From Collimonas humicola (GTDB lineage Bacteria; Pseudomonadota; Gammaproteobacteria; Burkholderiales; Burkholderiaceae_D), in NCBI RefSeq assembly GCF_018304945.1, contig NZ_JAGQEE010000010.1, forward strand, positions 1-64,000: a DNA stretch of 64,000 bases, given 5' to 3'. A program made the translations under genes and the position numbers. The notes beneath the pieces are model-generated. The model made no database searches. It saw only the letters and a list, made by a program, of their open reading frames with translations, and had not been told where the DNA came from. Positions 1-8,760 of this stretch are shown here, piece by piece. Position 1 is the first letter of the stretch, and each line of letters begins with the position of its first letter.

Positions 1-138
1 TTTATAACGACAAACGCATGCACTCCGCGCTTGGTTATCAATCACCCAACCAGTTCGAGGCACAACACGCTCCGCAAGCGGCTTAGTTTCTAGTTCAACC
101 TTGGTCCAGCCCGAGGGGTTCAGTCCATAAGTGGGTCA
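1..138 (+). mobile_element. Right end of an IS3-family insertion sequence
   Basis: Holds the last codons of an IS3-type transposase followed by about 50 bases of non-coding end. The right boundary near 138 is inferred for two reasons: IS3 elements typically end in TCA, which occurs at 136-138, and the reading frame of the interrupted recombinase resumes directly after it. The left end lies outside the window, so the inverted repeats cannot be matched. Confidence 0.55.
3..86 (+). CDS. IS3-family transposase OrfB, C-terminal end (partial)
   Basis: Frame 3 reads YNDKRMHSALGYQSPNQFE and then a short tail to the TAG at 84-86. The string NxxRxHSALGYxSPxxFE is the characteristic C-terminus of the rve-type integrase domain of IS3-family OrfB transposases, just after the catalytic DDE domain. 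Only 27 residues lie in the window; the rest is to the left. It says nothing about whether the element is still active. Confidence 0.8.
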   Translation, partial: YNDKRMHSALGYQSPNQFEAQHAPQAA

Positions 139-402
139 GTTTTCGGCGCAAATCAACAGCAAGACCCTAGCGGTGAGCGGCTAACCTATTTTGCGCTTCG
201 TTCGCGGTTCGATAAGGCAAGGGCAATATCAGGTGTGAGCTTTCAGTTCCGAGATTTACGTGCAAAGGCAGCAACGGATACTGAGGACTTATCGCATGCA
301 CAGCGATTGCTCGGACATAAAAATCGTACTACCACTGAGATTTACACTCGTGATCGAATTGGGGATTTAGTGAAGCCTCTCGGGCGTATCCGACGAAGTT
401 GA
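139..402 (+). pseudogene. Tyrosine recombinase (phage/island integrase) C-terminal remnant
   Basis: An open frame without its own start reads through LTYFALRSRFDKAR, FQFRDLRAKAATD, LLGHKN and TTTEIYTRD to the TGA at 400-402. These are the C-terminal catalytic motifs of phage-type tyrosine recombinases: the R-x-x-R helix, the HxLGH-like box (here QRLLGHKN) and the tyrosine nucleophile in EIYTR. The N-terminal DNA-binding half and the first catalytic Arg region are missing, apparently removed by the IS element on its left. The remnant sits about 1 kb from a tRNA-Phe gene, a usual target for such integrases, which suggests a decayed integrated island. Its last 36 bases overlap the end of the convergent gene. 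Confidence 0.75.
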
Positions 403-1386
403 CTCTACGGTTGTAGCTTTGCCCGGGTCAGATTTGTCGTCTGGCGCTCTAGGACGTTCTAACATCCAGGCAAACGGACTAGCTACGATGAAAACCAAGA
501 CTGTACCTGCGAACGTTTGCCAGAAACTCGCATATCCGAAGCTTTTGCCTGCGGCGACGATAAATGTAGTTGAGGCGATGCAAGTTGCCGCAAAGATTAA
601 TTGGGCTGTTCGAAGTCGTAGGATTACAGTTTTTTCACGCGATAGTAATTTGGTCCGAAAAACTACGGCCAGTGTTGGTATGGCGAAGAATAGGGCACCA
701 AAGATATTCATCCATTTAGAGAGCAGTGACTCACTGGGTTTTGTGATGTCGTTGATCGGAATGGAGGAAACCCCAATAATCCGAGCCCTAGAGCTAAAAG
801 CTGGTTTTCCGCCTGAACTCAGAATGGACATGGTGATGCTGTCTTTAGGGTTAAGGAGCGTGGGTGCGATATGAACGGTTTTCGTATCACTGGCGTCGAT
901 AACAGCCTGAACGTCTTCCGGCGTTTTGGAGGTCACGCGAGCTCGCACAATGGATGGTGCTTCGCCCGCTCTAAGCAGCCTCGCAAAATTTTTCTCAAAT
1001 GATAGGTCGGAGTCAGGGGATGGTGCGATACCAATTTCGATAGGCATCTCGAAATCTTTAGTGGATACCGCTTTGTCTCCGTCGTTGGACAGCTTGAGGA
1101 CAGAAAAATAAGGCTCTTTAATGGCGATCCCATCTATCGATACTTCTAACCCAGGAACCAAGTCTGTGGACGAAAGCTGGAGCGATGATTGAGATAATAC
1201 TTGGATGACAAGGGGTTTGCCGCTGTTGACTGGTTTGCTGAGCCACCAAGGGATAAATACTCCCGCCACTGCTACGGCGAGCATCACTAGATACTTCCAA
1301 TCCAGTTTTTTCAACATGGGTGCTTGAAAGTTGGGCGCGAATTGTAGAAATTCGGCTTTATTTGTAGAAAAGCGGGTCAGCAGCAT
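367..1386 (-). CDS. Orphan membrane protein, function unknown
   Basis: I do not recognise this family. The 339-residue product has a short basic N-terminus, one membrane helix at about residues 31-50 (LVMLAVAVAGVFIPWWL), a polar domain of about 180 residues that should lie outside the cytoplasm, then three further hydrophobic helices at about 228-248, 262-280 and 288-308 and a charged tail. No Shine-Dalgarno sequence is evident before the first ATG. The in-frame ATG at 1317 (MLKKLDWKYL) is an alternative start placing the first helix at the usual distance. The DNA is visibly richer in A/T than the genes that follow, and the gene is squeezed between an integrase remnant and tRNA-Phe, so it is probably island cargo. 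Confidence 0.6.
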   Translation of the reverse strand: MLLTRFSTNKAEFLQFAPNFQAPMLKKLDWKYLVMLAVAVAGVFIPWWLSKPVNSGKPLVIQVLSQSSLQLSSTDLVPGLEVSIDGIAIKEPYFSVLKLSNDGDKAVSTKDFEMPIEIGIAPSPDSDLSFEKNFARLLRAGEAPSIVRARVTSKTPEDVQAVIDASDTKTVHIAPTLLNPKDSITMSILSSGGKPAFSSRARIIGVSSIPINDITKPSESLLSKWMNIFGALFFAIPTLAVVFRTKLLSREKTVILRLRTAQLIFAATCIASTTFIVAAGKSFGYASFWQTFAGTVLVFIVASPFAWMLERPRAPDDKSDPGKATTVESTSSDTPERLH

Positions 1387-1409
1387 TAACCGCTAACCCG
1401 CTTGAATCT

Positions 1410-1485
1410 TGGTGGCCCGGGGCGGAATCGAACCACCGACACAAGGATTTTCAATCCTCTGCTCTACCGACTGAGCTACCAGGCC
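1410..1485 (-). tRNA. tRNA-Phe (GAA)
   Basis: The 76-base complement folds as a full cloverleaf. The acceptor stem pairs GGCCTGG with CCGGGCC, the D arm contains AGCTCAGTCGGTAGAGC, the anticodon loop is TTGAAAA with anticodon GAA, the T arm contains GGTTCGATTCC, and the CCA end is encoded. No variable-arm anomaly or intron is seen. Confidence 0.97.
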
Positions 1486-1646
1486 AAGGGACAGGAGTAT
1501 AGCAAAACATTTTTAATCCGCAAAGCCCATTGTTGAATTTTTTTAAAAAAACTTTGCATGGCACTGTGCAAGCCGTTCCGGCGGGGCCTCGGCGGCCTGG
1601 CAGCCCATATTTCATGGTGCTCGCGGGTCCTTCTGAACGTAATCGC

Positions 1647-1652
1647 TATAAT
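1647..1652 (+). promoter_or_regulatory. Perfect -10 box (TATAAT) before the FAD hydroxylase
   Basis: TATAAT occurs 25 bases before the ATG at 1677; no good -35 hexamer is seen at 16-18 bases upstream. Transcription from here would begin near 1659, so the in-frame ATG at 1659 would be leaderless and a start at 1677 or 1704 is favoured. Confidence 0.45.
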
Positions 1653-1676
1653 GGCGGCATGAAAGATATCGGATCA

Positions 1677-2906
1677 ATGTCGAAAACTGCTGGCGCATCG
1701 CCGATGGCAAAACATCAGTGCGATATTTGTATCGTTGGCAATGGCGCTGTCGGCAAAGCGGCAGCGCTTGGCCTGGCGCAGATGGGCTTGCGCGTCACCT
1801 TGCTGGGGATGGCGCCGGGGACTGCCGCAGCTGCCGCGCCGGATGCATGGGACACGCGTGTGTATGCGTTGAACCATGTCGCGCGTACTTTGTTGTCTAC
1901 CGTCAAAGTCTGGGACGCACTGGACCTGGCGCGGGTTGCCGCGGTCGAAGGCATGGCGATCAAGGGCGGGACCGGCAGCGGCGCGGGAAACCTTTCCTTC
2001 GATGCTTATAGTGCGCACGTCGACGCGCTGGCATGGATTGTTGAGGACAGGAATCTTAACCAGGCCTTGGATGCCGCCCTGAAATTTGCATCGAACGTGC
2101 GCGTGATTACCGGCCGCGTGCAAAGCATGCAGGTCGATGCGGCCGCTGCGACGGTGCAGCTGGATTCGGGCGAGACCATCGCAGCGGCCCTGATCGTCGG
2201 CGCCGACGGCGCGCAGTCCTGGGTGCGCAGCCAGTGCGGCATCGGCATCGATTACCGCTCTTATAAGCAGCGCGGCGTGGTCGCCAATTTTTCCTGCGAG
2301 CGGCCGCACCACGGTATCGCCTATCAGTGGTTCACCGAAACCGAAGGCATCGTTGCTTTGCTGCCGCTGCCCGGCCAGCGCGTATCGCTGGTCTGGTCGG
2401 CGCCGGAAGCGCTGGCGCTTTCATTGCTGGATGAACCCTTGTCGCAGGTGGCGGCGCGCCTGTCATTGCTGGCGGCAGACCAGCTGGGACAGCTGCAGCC
2501 CTTGCAGCCAGAGCTGGCGCAAGGCTTTCCTTTATCCCTGCTCAAGACGCATGCCCTGGTGGCGCCGCGGGTGGCGCTGATCGGCGATGCCGGCCACGTG
2601 GTGCACCCGCTGGCCGGACATGGCATGAACCTGGGCTTCGGTGATGTCGCTGCGCTGATCCAGGTGCTGGCCGAGCGCGGCGCACATCGCGATTACGGCG
2701 ATGAGCGCCTGCTGGCGCGTTACGCCCGTTCGCGCAAGGAAGAGATATTATTGATGCAGATGACCACCGATGGCCTGGAGCGGCTGTTCGGATTCGATTT
2801 CAGCCCATTGCGGCTGTTGCGCAACGCGGGGTTGAACTTGCTGGACAAGATACCAGTCTTAAAAAGACAACTGATGACCCACGCTTTGGGTCGGACAAGC
2901 GAATAA
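1677..2906 (+). CDS. UbiH/UbiF/COQ6-family FAD-dependent hydroxylase
   Basis: Flavoprotein monooxygenase of the ubiquinone-ring hydroxylase family, expected at the inner membrane in aerobic ubiquinone synthesis. The N-terminal dinucleotide fold shows GNGAVGKAAALG at about residue 20. The second FAD motif GDAGHVVHPLAGHGMNLGF is near residue 300 and is diagnostic for UbiH/F/COQ6. Which ring position it hydroxylates cannot be read from the sequence. The open frame extends upstream to 1530, but the extra residues look unlike the family and a TATAAT box lies inside them. In-frame ATGs at 1659, 1677 and 1704 are all possible. The dsbC gene follows after 11 bases, so the two are probably cotranscribed. 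Confidence 0.85.
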   Translation: MSKTAGASPMAKHQCDICIVGNGAVGKAAALGLAQMGLRVTLLGMAPGTAAAAAPDAWDTRVYALNHVARTLLSTVKVWDALDLARVAAVEGMAIKGGTGSGAGNLSFDAYSAHVDALAWIVEDRNLNQALDAALKFASNVRVITGRVQSMQVDAAAATVQLDSGETIAAALIVGADGAQSWVRSQCGIGIDYRSYKQRGVVANFSCERPHHGIAYQWFTETEGIVALLPLPGQRVSLVWSAPEALALSLLDEPLSQVAARLSLLAADQLGQLQPLQPELAQGFPLSLLKTHALVAPRVALIGDAGHVVHPLAGHGMNLGFGDVAALIQVLAERGAHRDYGDERLLARYARSRKEEILLMQMTTDGLERLFGFDFSPLRLLRNAGLNLLDKIPVLKRQLMTHALGRTSE

Positions 2907-2917
2907 CTGGAATAGCG

Positions 2918-3640
2918 ATGAAAAAAACAAGCGTGATGCTGGCGGCGTTGATGGCCCTGTGGGCAAGCGTGGCCTCTGCCGAAACCTTGCAGGAAGCCGC
3001 GGTCAAGAAACTGATCGAGCCGCGCCTGGGCGAGGGAGCCAAGGTCGACGAAGTAACCAAGACGCCGTACGCCGGCTTGTTTGAAGTGCGCGTCGGCAGC
3101 GATATTTTCTATACCGATGCGGCAGCCAAGTATGTGTTCGTCGGCCGCATCATGGATGCCCAGTCTTCGCGCGACTTCACGCGAGAAAGAGTCGATGAGT
3201 TGAACAAGGTCAAGTTCGCCGACCTGCCGCTGGAGCTGGCCATGAAGAAGGTCAAGGGCAACGGCAAGCGCGTGATCGCGGTGTTCGAAGATCCTAACTG
3301 CGGCTATTGCAAGCGCTTCCACAAGACCACTTTGCAGGAAGTCGACAACGTCACGGTTTATACCTTCCTTTTCAACATCCTGGCGGAAGACTCGTCGGTC
3401 AAGGCGCGCAACGTCTGGTGCAGCGCCGACCGCAACAAGGCATGGACCGACCTGATGGTGGACGGCAAGGCCGCCGTCGCCGCGCCGACATCCTGCCAGG
3501 CGCCTAACGACAAAGTCCTGGCGCTAGGCCAAAAGCTGAATGTGACCGGTACGCCGACGATTATCTTCGCCGACGGTTCGCGTGTACCGGGCTGGATCGA
3601 TGCCAAGACCATGGAAGCAAAATTCTCCACTTTGAAATAG
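2918..3640 (+). CDS. dsbC: Thiol:disulfide interchange protein DsbC
   Basis: Periplasmic disulfide isomerase of 240 residues. It has a classic signal peptide (cleavage after about residue 21, VASA), a small N-terminal dimerisation domain, and a thioredoxin-like domain with the DsbC/G active site CGYC at residues 128-131. The cis-proline loop is TGTPT near residue 212. A second Cys pair (WCSADR and SCQAPN) matches the structural disulfide of E. coli DsbC. It lies 11 bases after the hydroxylase gene and probably shares its transcript. Confidence 0.93.
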   Translation: MKKTSVMLAALMALWASVASAETLQEAAVKKLIEPRLGEGAKVDEVTKTPYAGLFEVRVGSDIFYTDAAAKYVFVGRIMDAQSSRDFTRERVDELNKVKFADLPLELAMKKVKGNGKRVIAVFEDPNCGYCKRFHKTTLQEVDNVTVYTFLFNILAEDSSVKARNVWCSADRNKAWTDLMVDGKAAVAAPTSCQAPNDKVLALGQKLNVTGTPTIIFADGSRVPGWIDAKTMEAKFSTLK

Positions 3641-3756
3641 TTCGCGGTCTATCGCAGTTTATTATTCTCGCGGCATACAGCATCGGGCTCCGGCATGGTC
3701 AATATCATCGATGAAGATATCGGCCTGGAGCCGGATCCTGCCACTCACCGTCCGCT

Positions 3757-4356
3757 ATGAGCCATTCTCGATATAGCGGCCAGATCGTCGGCTTGTTGCT
3801 GGCCGCCGGCCGTGGCCGGCGCTTCGATCCGACCGGCATCCGGAGCAAGCTGCTGCAAAAGCTGCCGACGGCAGACGGCCGGACGGTGCTCGCCAGCGCT
3901 GCCGCCAGGCTTGCCGCAGCGCTTCCTCTTTGCATTGTGTTGCGTCCGGATGTGCCGGAGCAGATCGCGCAAATTGCGGAATATCCCTGGGTGCAGTGTG
4001 CAAACGCCGACGACGGCATGGCGGCGTCGCTGGCGTGTGGCGTGCAGCGGACCGCGGATGCTGCCGGCTGGATCATCGCGCTGGCGGACATGCCGTATGT
4101 TGAAACCGCAACCATCCAGGCGCTGGCGGCGGCGCTGCGCCGGGGCGCCGATATCGCCGCGCCGGTTTTCGAAGGGCGGCGCGGCAATCCGGTCGGCTTC
4201 AGCCGCCTGCACCTGCCGCGCCTGCTGGCCTTGCGCGGCGACCAGGGCGCCCGCAGCCTGCTGCAATCGTTTCCCGTCGTCGAGGTGGCGCTGGACGATC
4301 CCGGCATACACCAGGACATCGACACCGTCGCCGATATACGACAATCCTCCTCGTGA
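3757..4356 (+). CDS. MobA-like nucleotidyltransferase
   Basis: GT-A-fold NTP transferase of 199 residues in the MobA/MocA group, which attaches a nucleotide to molybdopterin or handles related sugar-nucleotide chemistry. The N-terminal nucleotide loop reads LLLAAGRGRRF (residues 12-22), with the conserved Lys in IRSKLLQ that follows, and the metal-binding Asp is in ALADMPYV near residue 112. The neighbours give no hint of its substrate: no molybdenum cofactor or molybdoenzyme gene lies in the window. Substrate assignment is therefore open. Confidence 0.75.
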   Translation: MSHSRYSGQIVGLLLAAGRGRRFDPTGIRSKLLQKLPTADGRTVLASAAARLAAALPLCIVLRPDVPEQIAQIAEYPWVQCANADDGMAASLACGVQRTADAAGWIIALADMPYVETATIQALAAALRRGADIAAPVFEGRRGNPVGFSRLHLPRLLALRGDQGARSLLQSFPVVEVALDDPGIHQDIDTVADIRQSSS

Positions 4357-4479
4357 AGCAGGAAATCAGCAGGTGTTTTCAGCGTCGCGCTGCCTAGGAG
4401 CGGCCGAACATGCGCAATCCCGCTACACTATCGTCTTTTTGCGCAGCCCCGGCAGCCCATTTGACGTTATCCTGACCAG

Positions 4480-4938
4480 ATGAACCCACATTTCCTGAAC
4501 AAACGCATTATTCATTTACTCGGCTATGCCGGGCTGATTCCGTTCGTGCTGCTGACGCTGGCGAGCTGGCTGGTCAGCGTCGACTGGCTGCGCGATTTCA
4601 TCCGCGGCCAGCTGGCATACGGCATTGCCGCGCTGTCTTTCCTGGGCGGGATCCATTGGGGCGCGGTGGTGCTGCGCGCCAACCTGTCTGCCGATCACAC
4701 CCGCAAAGCCTTGATCTGGGGCGTGGCGCCGACCATCATCGCCTGGTTCTCGACCATGGCCGGCGGCTTCGGCTTCGCCTTGCTGATCGCCGGTTTCATT
4801 GCCGCTTACCAGGCCGACAAGCGCCTGTTCCCATGGTACGGCTTGCCGTCCTGGTTTATTGAATTGCGTTTCAGGCTGACCTGCGTCGCGGTGGCGGCTC
4901 TGATGCTGACCGTAATCGCCGGTAACGTTCGAGGATAA
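4480..4938 (+). CDS. DUF3429 inner-membrane protein
   Basis: A 152-residue protein with about five hydrophobic helices. The order GYAGLIPF, AYGIAALSFLGGIHWG, then WFSTMAGG matches the DUF3429 family of small integral membrane proteins, whose function is unknown to me. It ends 4 bases before the M61 peptidase gene, so the two are translationally close and probably cotranscribed. Confidence 0.75.
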   Translation: MNPHFLNKRIIHLLGYAGLIPFVLLTLASWLVSVDWLRDFIRGQLAYGIAALSFLGGIHWGAVVLRANLSADHTRKALIWGVAPTIIAWFSTMAGGFGFALLIAGFIAAYQADKRLFPWYGLPSWFIELRFRLTCVAVAALMLTVIAGNVRG

Positions 4939-4942
4939 GAAG

Positions 4943-6796
4943 ATGAAAAAGAATACAAGCAAATCGGGCGTCAAAGCCAGCCGCGGCATTCTGTCGTACA
5001 GCATCGTCGCCGCCGATCCGGCCGCCCATCTGTTTGCCGTGACCCTGACGATCGCCGATCCGGCCGCGGTCGGCCAGATTGTCGCCTTGCCGGCATGGAT
5101 CCCGGGTAGCTACATGATCCGCGAGTTTGCCCGCAACATCGTGCAGATCCGCGCCGAATCGAATGGCCGCAAGATCGCTCTCCGCAAAATCGACAAGCAC
5201 TCCTGGCAAGCCGCGCCCTGCGACGGTCCGCTGACCTTGCATTACCAGGTTTATGCCTGGGACCCGTCGGTGCGTGCCGCGCATCTGGACCAGACCCATG
5301 CCTTTTTCAATGGCACCAGCGTCTTCCTGCGCGTGGTCGGCCAGGAAAATGTTCCGCACGTAGTGGATATCCAGCGGCCGCAAGGCGAAGCCTACGAAGC
5401 GTGGCGCATCGCCACCGCGCTGCCGACGCTGAAAGCCAAGCGCGGCGGGTTTGGCAGCTATGCCGCCGCCAACTACGATGAGCTGATCGATCACCCTGTC
5501 GAAATGGGCACTTTCCAGCTGCTCAGCTTCAAGGCGCATGGCGTGCCGCATGAAATGGCGATTACCGGCAATGTGCCGAATCTCGATCTGGCGCGCCTGA
5601 GCGCGGACCTGAAAAAGATCTGCGAAACCCAGATTGCTTTCTTCGAACCGGCCGGCAGCAAGTTCGCCAGGCGCGCTCCGATGGAGCGCTATGTATTCAT
5701 GACGATGGCGGTAGGCGACGGCTATGGCGGGCTGGAGCATCGCGCATCGACCGCGCTGATCTGCGCGCGCAGCGACTTGCCGGTCAAGGGGCAGGCGGAA
5801 ATGAGCGACGGCTACCGTACTTTCCTCGGTCTTTGCAGCCACGAATATTTCCATACCTGGAACGTCAAGCGCATCAAGCCGGCAGCTTTCGCACCTTACG
5901 ATCTGCAAGTGGAAAACTACACGCCGCTGCTGTGGCTGTTCGAAGGCGTCACCAGTTATTACGACGACCTGATGCTGTTGCGCAGCGGCCTGATCGACCA
6001 GGCTGCGTATTTCAAGCTGGTTGAAAAGACCGTCAATGGCGTGCTGCTGGGCAGCGGCCGCCGCAAGCAAAGCGTGGCGGAATCCAGCTTTGACGCCTGG
6101 GTTAAATATTATCGTCAGGACGAAAACGCGCCGAATGCGATTGTCAGCTATTACACCAAGGGTTCGCTGGTGGCGCTGGCGCTGGACCTGACCATCCGCA
6201 CGGAAACCAAAGGCAGGAAATCGCTGGACGATGTGATGCGCGCCCTGTGGCAAAAATACGGCCGCGATTTTTATGCCGACAATGGCTTGGGCGGCCGTGG
6301 CGTCAGCGAGGCCGCCGTCGAAGCCTTGTTCGACGAAGTCACGGGCCTCAAGCTGAAGCGTTTCTTCGACCGTTACGTGCGCGCCACCGACGATTTGCCG
6401 TTGGCGAAACTGTTGGCACCGACCGGCATCGTGGTGGCGGACCAGCGCAAGCCGGGCAAACCTTCGCTGGGCGCGCGCATCGCCTACAGCGGCGGCGACT
6501 GCAGGCTGGCTAATGTATATGAGGGTGGCGCCGGCCATCGCGCCGGCTTGTCGGCCGGCGATGTGCTGGCGGCGATCGATGGCATCCGGGTGCCGGCCAA
6601 GCTGGATACCTTGCTGGCGCGGTATCGGGTTGGCGACACTATTACGGTCCACGCATTCCGGCGCGACGAGCTGCTGGTTTTCAGCGTCCGCCTGCTGGCC
6701 GACAGCGCGCCGCAAGTCAGTCTCGATGCGGAAGCCAAGCCGGCGCTCGGTACAGCAATGCGCAGTGCGTGGCTGGCAGGGCGCAACAGCCGTTGA
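4943..6796 (+). CDS. M61-family (glycyl aminopeptidase-like) metallopeptidase with PDZ domain
   Basis: 617 residues, the normal size for bacterial M61 peptidases. The zinc site HEYFH starts at residue 300, followed by TWNVKRIKP as usual, and the downstream Glu ligand is in WLFEGVTSYYDD. An N-terminal M61 beta domain precedes the catalytic domain. A C-terminal PDZ domain, recognised by VYEGGAGHRAGLSAGDVL at about residues 523-540, probably binds substrate termini. No signal peptide is seen with the ATG at 4943, which is supported by GAGGATAAGAAG just upstream, so it is likely cytoplasmic. A bidirectional terminator follows. Confidence 0.9.
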   Translation: MKKNTSKSGVKASRGILSYSIVAADPAAHLFAVTLTIADPAAVGQIVALPAWIPGSYMIREFARNIVQIRAESNGRKIALRKIDKHSWQAAPCDGPLTLHYQVYAWDPSVRAAHLDQTHAFFNGTSVFLRVVGQENVPHVVDIQRPQGEAYEAWRIATALPTLKAKRGGFGSYAAANYDELIDHPVEMGTFQLLSFKAHGVPHEMAITGNVPNLDLARLSADLKKICETQIAFFEPAGSKFARRAPMERYVFMTMAVGDGYGGLEHRASTALICARSDLPVKGQAEMSDGYRTFLGLCSHEYFHTWNVKRIKPAAFAPYDLQVENYTPLLWLFEGVTSYYDDLMLLRSGLIDQAAYFKLVEKTVNGVLLGSGRRKQSVAESSFDAWVKYYRQDENAPNAIVSYYTKGSLVALALDLTIRTETKGRKSLDDVMRALWQKYGRDFYADNGLGGRGVSEAAVEALFDEVTGLKLKRFFDRYVRATDDLPLAKLLAPTGIVVADQRKPGKPSLGARIAYSGGDCRLANVYEGGAGHRAGLSAGDVLAAIDGIRVPAKLDTLLARYRVGDTITVHAFRRDELLVFSVRLLADSAPQVSLDAEAKPALGTAMRSAWLAGRNSR

Positions 6797-6823
6797 GTGC
6801 GTAGCGGCCGATGCACAGCAGAT

Positions 6824-6861
6824 AAAAAAACCGGGCAGATTTGAGCTGCCCGGTTTTTTTT
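6824..6861. terminator. Bidirectional terminator between the M61 peptidase and ubiX
   Basis: AAAACCGGGCAG and CTGCCCGGTTTT form a stem with a 6-base loop, with A and T runs on either side so that it can serve both converging transcripts. Confidence 0.9.
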
Positions 6862-7453
6862 ATTCCGCCTTCAAGCCGTTCCAGCGCGGCGTCAGCGCAT
6901 GTTCGATAGCGAACAAGTCAAGCACCCGCCCCAGCGTATGGTCGACCATTTCCGCGATGCTTTGCGGCCGGTGATAGAAGCCCGGCAATGGTGGGAAAAT
7001 GATGCCGCCCATTTCGGTGACGCTGGTCATATTGCGCAGATGCGCCAGGTTGAAAGGCGTTTCGCGCACCATCAGCACCAGACGCCGGCGTTCCTTGAGA
7101 ACCACGTCCGCGGCGCGGGCAATCAGATTGTCCGACAGGCCGTGCGCGACCGAGGCCAGGGTTTTCATGGAGCAGGGCGCGACGATCATGCCGTCGGACT
7201 GGAACGAGCCGCTGGCGATGGAAGCGCCGACATCGCGCACATTGTGGACCACGTCGGCCAGCGCTTCGACCTGCTTGCGGCGCATTTCCAGTTCCTGGTG
7301 CAGGTTCAGCACGCCGGCATCGGAAATCATCAGATGGCTTTCGACGCCGGGCAGCTCACGCAGCAGCTGCAGCAGCCGCACGCCATAGATGACGCCGGTG
7401 GCGCCGGTGATGGCGACGATCAGGCGGCGTGGCGGCGGGCTGGTTGAGACCAC
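6860..7453 (-). CDS. ubiX: Flavin prenyltransferase UbiX
   Basis: 197-residue UbiX/Pad1 family protein, which prenylates FMN to make the cofactor of the UbiD decarboxylase in ubiquinone synthesis. The N-terminus VAITGATGVIYGVRLL is the FMN-binding loop of the family. The later string VLMVRETPFNLAHLRNM carries the conserved RETP motif. The ATG at 7453 lies 8 bases after grxD, so grxD-ubiX is a two-gene operon. The stop codon is embedded in the terminator stem region. Confidence 0.95.
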   Translation of the reverse strand: MVSTSPPPRRLIVAITGATGVIYGVRLLQLLRELPGVESHLMISDAGVLNLHQELEMRRKQVEALADVVHNVRDVGASIASGSFQSDGMIVAPCSMKTLASVAHGLSDNLIARAADVVLKERRRLVLMVRETPFNLAHLRNMTSVTEMGGIIFPPLPGFYHRPQSIAEMVDHTLGRVLDLFAIEHALTPRWNGLKAE

Positions 7454-7461
7454 GAGCGGTC

Positions 7462-7773
7462 TCAGGCTTTCAGCAAGGTTTGCAGTTCGCCGGATTCGAA
7501 CATTTCATTCATGATGTCCGAGCCGCCGACGAATTCGCCGTTGACGTAAAGTTGCGGAATGGTAGGCCAGTTGGAGTAATCCTTGATGCCTTGGCGCACG
7601 ACCGGATCTTCCAGGACATTGATGGTGACGATGTTTTCAGCGCCGCTGGTTTTCAACAACTGGATGGCGCGGCCGGAAAATCCGCATTGTGGGAACTGCG
7701 CGGTTCCTTTCATGAACAGCACCACCGGGTTGCTGGTCACGGTTTCCTTGATCCACGCTTGTACATCGCTCAT
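7462..7773 (-). CDS. grxD: Monothiol glutaredoxin GrxD (Grx4 type)
   Basis: 103 residues with the CGFS active site ([15 protein letters not shown], residues 27-41), the glutathione-binding [14 protein letters not shown], and the GG-D motif that follows. CGFS glutaredoxins carry or transfer 2Fe-2S clusters with BolA-type partners rather than reduce disulfides. It is first in an operon with ubiX. A TATAAT-like -10 lies on the minus strand at 7806-7811 without a convincing -35. Confidence 0.95.
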   Translation of the reverse strand: MSDVQAWIKETVTSNPVVLFMKGTAQFPQCGFSGRAIQLLKTSGAENIVTINVLEDPVVRQGIKDYSNWPTIPQLYVNGEFVGGSDIMNEMFESGELQTLLKA

Positions 7774-7933
7774 GGCAATACCTTAAAAAAGTTCAGAATA
7801 CCGTCATTATATGAAAAAGGCCGCTGCGCTGCTGGTGAGTCTGGCCTTATGAGACTGCCGACGGCTTCGATAGTGCCGGAGTTGCCAGGGGGAAGCATGG
7901 AAGTGTGGTGAATTCCGCACTTGTCAAGAGATT

Positions 7934-7962
7934 TTGACGAAAGGTCCAAGTCCATGTACAAT
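7934..7962 (+). promoter_or_regulatory. Sigma-70 promoter of rplU-rpmA
   Basis: TTGACG (7934-7939) and TACAAT (7957-7962) are separated by exactly 17 bases. The start would fall near 7969, leaving a leader of about 100 bases before rplU. Confidence 0.8.
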
Positions 7963-8073
7963 CTCAGGTTCTCCCGATTCCGCCCAGTGATTTTGCATTT
8001 GCTTGTCGCTGATTATGGTGTTTTAGGAAAGAAATTTTTTTAATAGTCTTCAATCATTTCGATGAGGTTTCAT

Positions 8074-8385
8074 ATGTACGCGGTCATAAAAACCGGTGGC
8101 AAACAATATAAAGTTGTTGCCGGCGAAAAACTCAAAATAGAACAGATACCTGCAGACATTGGCACCGAACTCACTATTGATCAAGTGCTTGCAGTTGGCG
8201 CTGGCGATTCCCTGAAATTCGGGGCGCCATTGGTCGAAGGTGCTACGGTGTCGGTTAAGGTATTGGCGCAAGGTCGCCACGATAAAGTCAAGATCTTCAA
8301 AATGCGTCGTCGTAAGCATTATCAGAAGCATCAAGGCCATCGTCAAAATTACACCGAAATTCAAATCGTTTCGATCAACGGCTAA
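8074..8385 (+). CDS. rplU: 50S ribosomal protein L21
   Basis: 103 residues beginning [14 protein letters not shown], the universal L21 N-terminus, and containing the basic [16 protein letters not shown] rRNA-binding stretch. An in-frame ATG at 8062 would add four residues, but GAGG at 8064-8067 is well placed as the ribosome-binding site for the ATG at 8074. It is followed after 41 bases by rpmA, the usual bacterial pair, with obgE further on. Confidence 0.97.
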   Translation: MYAVIKTGGKQYKVVAGEKLKIEQIPADIGTELTIDQVLAVGAGDSLKFGAPLVEGATVSVKVLAQGRHDKVKIFKMRRRKHYQKHQGHRQNYTEIQIVSING

Positions 8386-8426
8386 TACCAGCGGCGATTG
8401 ACTTAACCAGATACCAGGAGTTTTAA

Positions 8427-8684
8427 ATGGCACATAAAAAAGGCGGCGGCACTACGCGCAACGGCCGTGACTCAGAGTCAAAACGACTCGGCGTCAAGGT
8501 CTACGGTGGCCAAGCGATCAACGCTGGCGGCATCATTGTTCGTCAACGCGGCACTAAGACGCATCCAGGCGAAAATGTTGGCATGGGCAAGGATCACACC
8601 CTGTTCGCACTGATCGACGGCAAAGTACAATTCGTAACCAAGGGCGCTACCCAGCGTAACTACGTTACTGTCGTAGCAGCTTAA
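8427..8684 (+). CDS. rpmA: 50S ribosomal protein L27
   Basis: 85 residues starting [16 protein letters not shown], the conserved flexible tail that reaches the peptidyl-transferase centre, then the L27 core ([20 protein letters not shown]). No Firmicutes-type cleavable N-terminal extension is present. Cotranscribed with rplU; a terminator follows at 8732. Confidence 0.97.
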   Translation: MAHKKGGGTTRNGRDSESKRLGVKVYGGQAINAGGIIVRQRGTKTHPGENVGMGKDHTLFALIDGKVQFVTKGATQRNYVTVVAA

Positions 8685-8731
8685 GCAACACTCTAAGCGT
8701 CGACACAAGCGAGGCCGCTGGCCTTGCTGCG

Positions 8732-8760
8732 AAAGGCTCTGCCGCTGGTAGAGCCTTTTT
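8732..8760 (+). terminator. Rho-independent terminator after rpmA
   Basis: AAAGGCTCT and AGAGCCTTT form a 9-bp stem with a 9-base loop, followed by a T run. Confidence 0.85.
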
